In this document: piece after piece, positions 14,061 through 15,655 of the stretch
Layout of the letters: every line of letters begins with the position of its first letter
Position numbering within the stretch: the first letter of the stretch is position 1
NCBI GenBank assembly: GCA_051646105.1
Contig: JBOFCO010000166.1
Coordinates: 1-15,655, forward strand
Source: JBOFCO01 sp051646105
GTDB taxonomy: Bacteria > Pseudomonadota > Alphaproteobacteria > Rhodobacterales > Rhodobacteraceae
Reading direction: 5' to 3'
Length of the DNA stretch: 15,655 nt
The notes under the pieces: model-generated
The model's input: the letters and a program-made list of their open reading frames with translations, nothing else
The model's database searches: none
Told to the model about the DNA's origin: nothing
Translations under genes and position numbers: made by a program

Positions 14061-14319
14061 CATTTGCGTCGATGTCGAAATTCAGCCGCTCTTCGCTGTA
14101 ATCCTCGGTGATCGGTGTCATCGGACGGATGATGCGGGTCGTTTGCCGGAATGTTGCGGTTTCTGCCGCCGAAGCCGGCATCCCAACCATATTCTGAAGT
14201 TCCGCCGCGCCGCAGGCAGCAGGCACCGTATTTGCAGGGGCAGACGGGCCGGTTTCCGGCACGCATCCCGCGAACAGCACCACCATGGCAAATGCCGCTG
14301 GTCCCGAAACGCGCGCCAT
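14032..14319 (-). CDS. I78-family peptidase inhibitor-like lipoprotein (second of tandem pair)
   Basis: A 95-residue protein with a lipoprotein signal: hydrophobic AMVVLFAG then Cys19 (lipobox LFAGC), so it should be lipid-anchored in the envelope. The mature part (36-95) fits the peptidase inhibitor I78 family: Cys36, LQNMVGMPAS (41-50), RIIRPMTPITEDYSEERLNF (62-81) and the ending ISRIWCG with Cys94, which probably forms a disulfide with Cys36. I78 members inhibit serine proteases in some cases; inhibition by this protein is not shown. Its start shares one base with the stop of the upstream paralogue (TGATG), so the two are translationally coupled. Its 3' end lies inside the cytochrome gene's terminator stem. 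The same frame extends to 14502 but only as antisense of the paralogue. Confidence 0.82.
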   Translation of the reverse strand: MARVSGPAAFAMVVLFAGCVPETGPSAPANTVPAACGAAELQNMVGMPASAAETATFRQTTRIIRPMTPITEDYSEERLNFDIDANEKISRIWCG

Positions 14320-14657
14320 CAGCCGCAATCCACAGCGGCGATGTTGCCGTTCGGCCCAAGCCGCACATTGATGCGGTAGCCATTGTATTCCTGTGTGACG
14401 ATCCCGCCGAACTCCACCACGCGCACGGTGCGGGTGAAGGTCTGCGTCGACAGAGCCGATTGCGGCTGTCCGACCAGCCCGCGATAGGCAGACGCGCCGC
14501 ACAGGTCGGGTTCCTTTTCCGTCAGGTTGCCGGTGCCGCGCACCGGCGGGACATAGGTTTGCGGTTCATCGCCCGACGTGTCCTCGACCGGATCGCCGCC
14601 GCCGCAGGCTGCAAGCGCAAGTACCAGCAATAATGGAAGTTTCGTCAGGAATTTCAT
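14319..14657 (-). CDS. I78-family peptidase inhibitor-like lipoprotein (first of tandem pair)
   Basis: A 112-residue lipoprotein: signal LLLVLALAAC with lipobox cysteine Cys18, then a Gly/Asp/Pro-rich linker (about 19-50). The C-terminal 60 residues (53-112) align without gaps to the same region of the neighbour, with 21 identities by hand count, including the bounding cysteines (Cys53 and Cys111), VGQP, TF, R, Y, R, N, and the final CG. This makes it a divergent I78-family member and a paralogue by old duplication. The typical charged turn is replaced by GGIVTQEYNGYRINVRL. The start at 14657 gives the clean signal peptide; the ribosome binding site is weak, and the frame is open to 14711. 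Translation runs into the second gene by TGATG. It is divergent from the formaldehyde dehydrogenase gene, with 80 bp between. Confidence 0.78.
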   Translation of the reverse strand: MKFLTKLPLLLVLALAACGGGDPVEDTSGDEPQTYVPPVRGTGNLTEKEPDLCGASAYRGLVGQPQSALSTQTFTRTVRVVEFGGIVTQEYNGYRINVRLGPNGNIAAVDCG

Positions 14658-14737
14658 GGCCGGTCCCGCTGCAATGGTTGCATTACGCCCTGCTTTCGCA
14701 CAGGCTTTCACCGGATTTATACAGGGAGAAAACCGCC

Positions 14738-15655
14738 ATGAGAACCCGTGCTGCAGTTGCGGTTGCTGCTGGTCGTCCGCTGGAGGTTATGGAGGTGGAG
14801 CTTGACGGCCCGAAGGCTGGCGAGGTTCTGGTGGAGGTGAAGGCGACGGGGATTTGTCATACGGATGAATTCACCCTGTCGGGCGCGGATCCCGAGGGGT
14901 TGTTCCCGGCGATCCTGGGCCATGAGGGCGCGGGGGTGGTTGTGGATGTCGGCCCCGGTGTGACCAGCCTGAAGAAGGGCGATCATGTGATCCCGCTCTA
15001 CACGCCGGAATGCCGGACCTGCCCCTCGTGTCTCAGCCGCAAGACCAATCTCTGCACCTCGATCCGGGCGACACAAGGAAAGGGTGTGATGCCGGACGGC
15101 ACCTCGCGGTTCTCGATGCTGGATGGCACGCCGATCCTGCATTACATGGGCTGCTCGACGTTTTCGAACCATACCGTGCTGCCGGAAATCGCGCTGGCGA
15201 AGGTGCGCGAGGACGCGCCGTTCGACAAGATCTGCTACATCGGCTGCGGGGTGACGACGGGGATCGGTGCGGTGATCAACACGGCCAAGGTCGAGATCGG
15301 GGCGAAGGCGGTGGTGTTCGGCTTGGGCGGGATCGGGCTGAACGTGATCCAGGGGCTGCGGCTGGCGGGCGCGGACATGATCATCGGCGTCGACCTGAAC
15401 AACGACAAGAAGCCCTGGGGGGAACGCTTCGGGATGACGCATTTCGTGAACCCTATGGAGATCGAAGGCTCGGTCGTGCCGCATATCGTCAATATGACGA
15501 AAACCCCCTTCGATCAGATCGGCGGGGTCGACTACTCCTTCGACTGCACCGGCAACGTCAAGGTCATGCGCGACGCGCTGGAATGCAGCCATCGCGGCTG
15601 GGGCGTCTCGGTGGTGATCGGCGTGGCTCCCGCCGGCGCCGAGATCCAGACCCGG
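14738..15655 (+). CDS. S-(hydroxymethyl)glutathione dehydrogenase / class III alcohol dehydrogenase, 3' end outside window
   Basis: The first 306 residues of a protein normally about 370-375 long; the frame is open at the window end. It oxidises S-(hydroxymethyl)glutathione, formed from formaldehyde and glutathione, to S-formylglutathione with NAD+, and can also reduce S-nitrosoglutathione; cytosolic dimer. Catalytic zinc ligands: Cys40 in TGICHTDEF, His62-Glu63 in LGHEGAG, and Cys170 in GCGVTTG. Structural zinc: Cys92, Cys95, Cys98 and Cys106. The NAD-binding Rossmann motif is VFGLGGIGLNV (193-203), with an acidic Asp (VDLN) at the following strand end. The start has GGAG at 14725-14728, 9 nt upstream. 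Names used for this gene in related bacteria include adhC, frmA and flhA. Detoxification of formaldehyde from C1 or methylated compounds is the likely role. Confidence 0.96.
   Translation, partial: MRTRAAVAVAAGRPLEVMEVELDGPKAGEVLVEVKATGICHTDEFTLSGADPEGLFPAILGHEGAGVVVDVGPGVTSLKKGDHVIPLYTPECRTCPSCLSRKTNLCTSIRATQGKGVMPDGTSRFSMLDGTPILHYMGCSTFSNHTVLPEIALAKVREDAPFDKICYIGCGVTTGIGAVINTAKVEIGAKAVVFGLGGIGLNVIQGLRLAGADMIIGVDLNNDKKPWGERFGMTHFVNPMEIEGSVVPHIVNMTKTPFDQIGGVDYSFDCTGNVKVMRDALECSHRGWGVSVVIGVAPAGAEIQTR

Noticed and set aside
14717..14722. TTATAC considered as the -10 of the formaldehyde dehydrogenase promoter
   Set aside because: It lies immediately before the GGAG ribosome binding site, so transcription would start inside or past it, and no -35 partner is present.
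1..15655. CRISPR arrays, tRNA or rRNA genes, insertion sequences
   Set aside because: No regularly spaced repeats, cloverleaf-forming segments, rRNA-like sequence or transposase frames with terminal inverted repeats were found by eye; tRNAscan-type and IS searches were not possible.

Overview
The window reads as chromosomal DNA of a GC-rich alphaproteobacterium, most probably a member of the Rhodobacteraceae. This rests on gene content and style: an alphaproteobacterial DUF2794 protein, a class III glutathione-dependent formaldehyde dehydrogenase, an M17 aminopeptidase coupled to an NlpC/P60 peptidase, a cytochrome c'/c-556-type protein, and strong G/C preference at third codon positions. No taxonomic search could be run, so family level is an inference. 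The first ~0.8 kb is clearly AT-richer (about 42-45% GC in the lines counted) and looks like the edge of an acquired segment.

Layout. 1-768: trypsin-like protease, probably missing its N-terminus, in low-GC DNA, followed by a short spacer with a 13-bp imperfect direct repeat. 980-4849: plus-strand cluster with an exported ClpP-fold protein, an MFS transporter, a GT4 glycosyltransferase and a short GT29 (sialyltransferase-like) protein; the two glycosyltransferases overlap by 4 bp and probably build a surface glycan together. 4910-5932: aspartate-semialdehyde dehydrogenase (asd) with its own strong RBS and a clear intrinsic terminator. 6085-7713: exported MuiA-like DUF4139 protein. 7674-8935 (minus): a small uncharacterised protein with a possible 3' frameshift, preceded by a beta-carbonic anhydrase. 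9191-9580 (plus): small helical protein resembling a histidine phosphotransfer domain without its histidine. 9633-10487 (minus): isocitrate lyase/PEP mutase superfamily enzyme. 10613-12849 (plus): M17 aminopeptidase and NlpC/P60 endopeptidase, translationally coupled and possibly acting on murein peptides. 12854-13201 (minus): DUF2794. 13202-13544: intergenic region with a perfect 14-bp palindrome. 13545-14003 (plus): periplasmic c-type cytochrome ending in a terminator that overlaps the next convergent gene. 14032-14657 (minus): two tandem I78-family inhibitor-like lipoproteins. 14738-15655 (plus): start of the glutathione-dependent formaldehyde dehydrogenase, cut by the window end.

Most of the window is ordinary core genome: amino-acid biosynthesis, CO2/bicarbonate and C1 metabolism, envelope and murein functions. 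I found no CRISPR array, rRNA, tRNA, insertion sequence or obvious multi-gene defence system. The items most worth a second look are the compact bacterial GT29 protein, the tandem I78 lipoproteins, the low-GC protease at the left edge, the HPt-like protein lacking its histidine, the possible frameshift at ~7.84 kb, and the palindrome upstream of the cytochrome.
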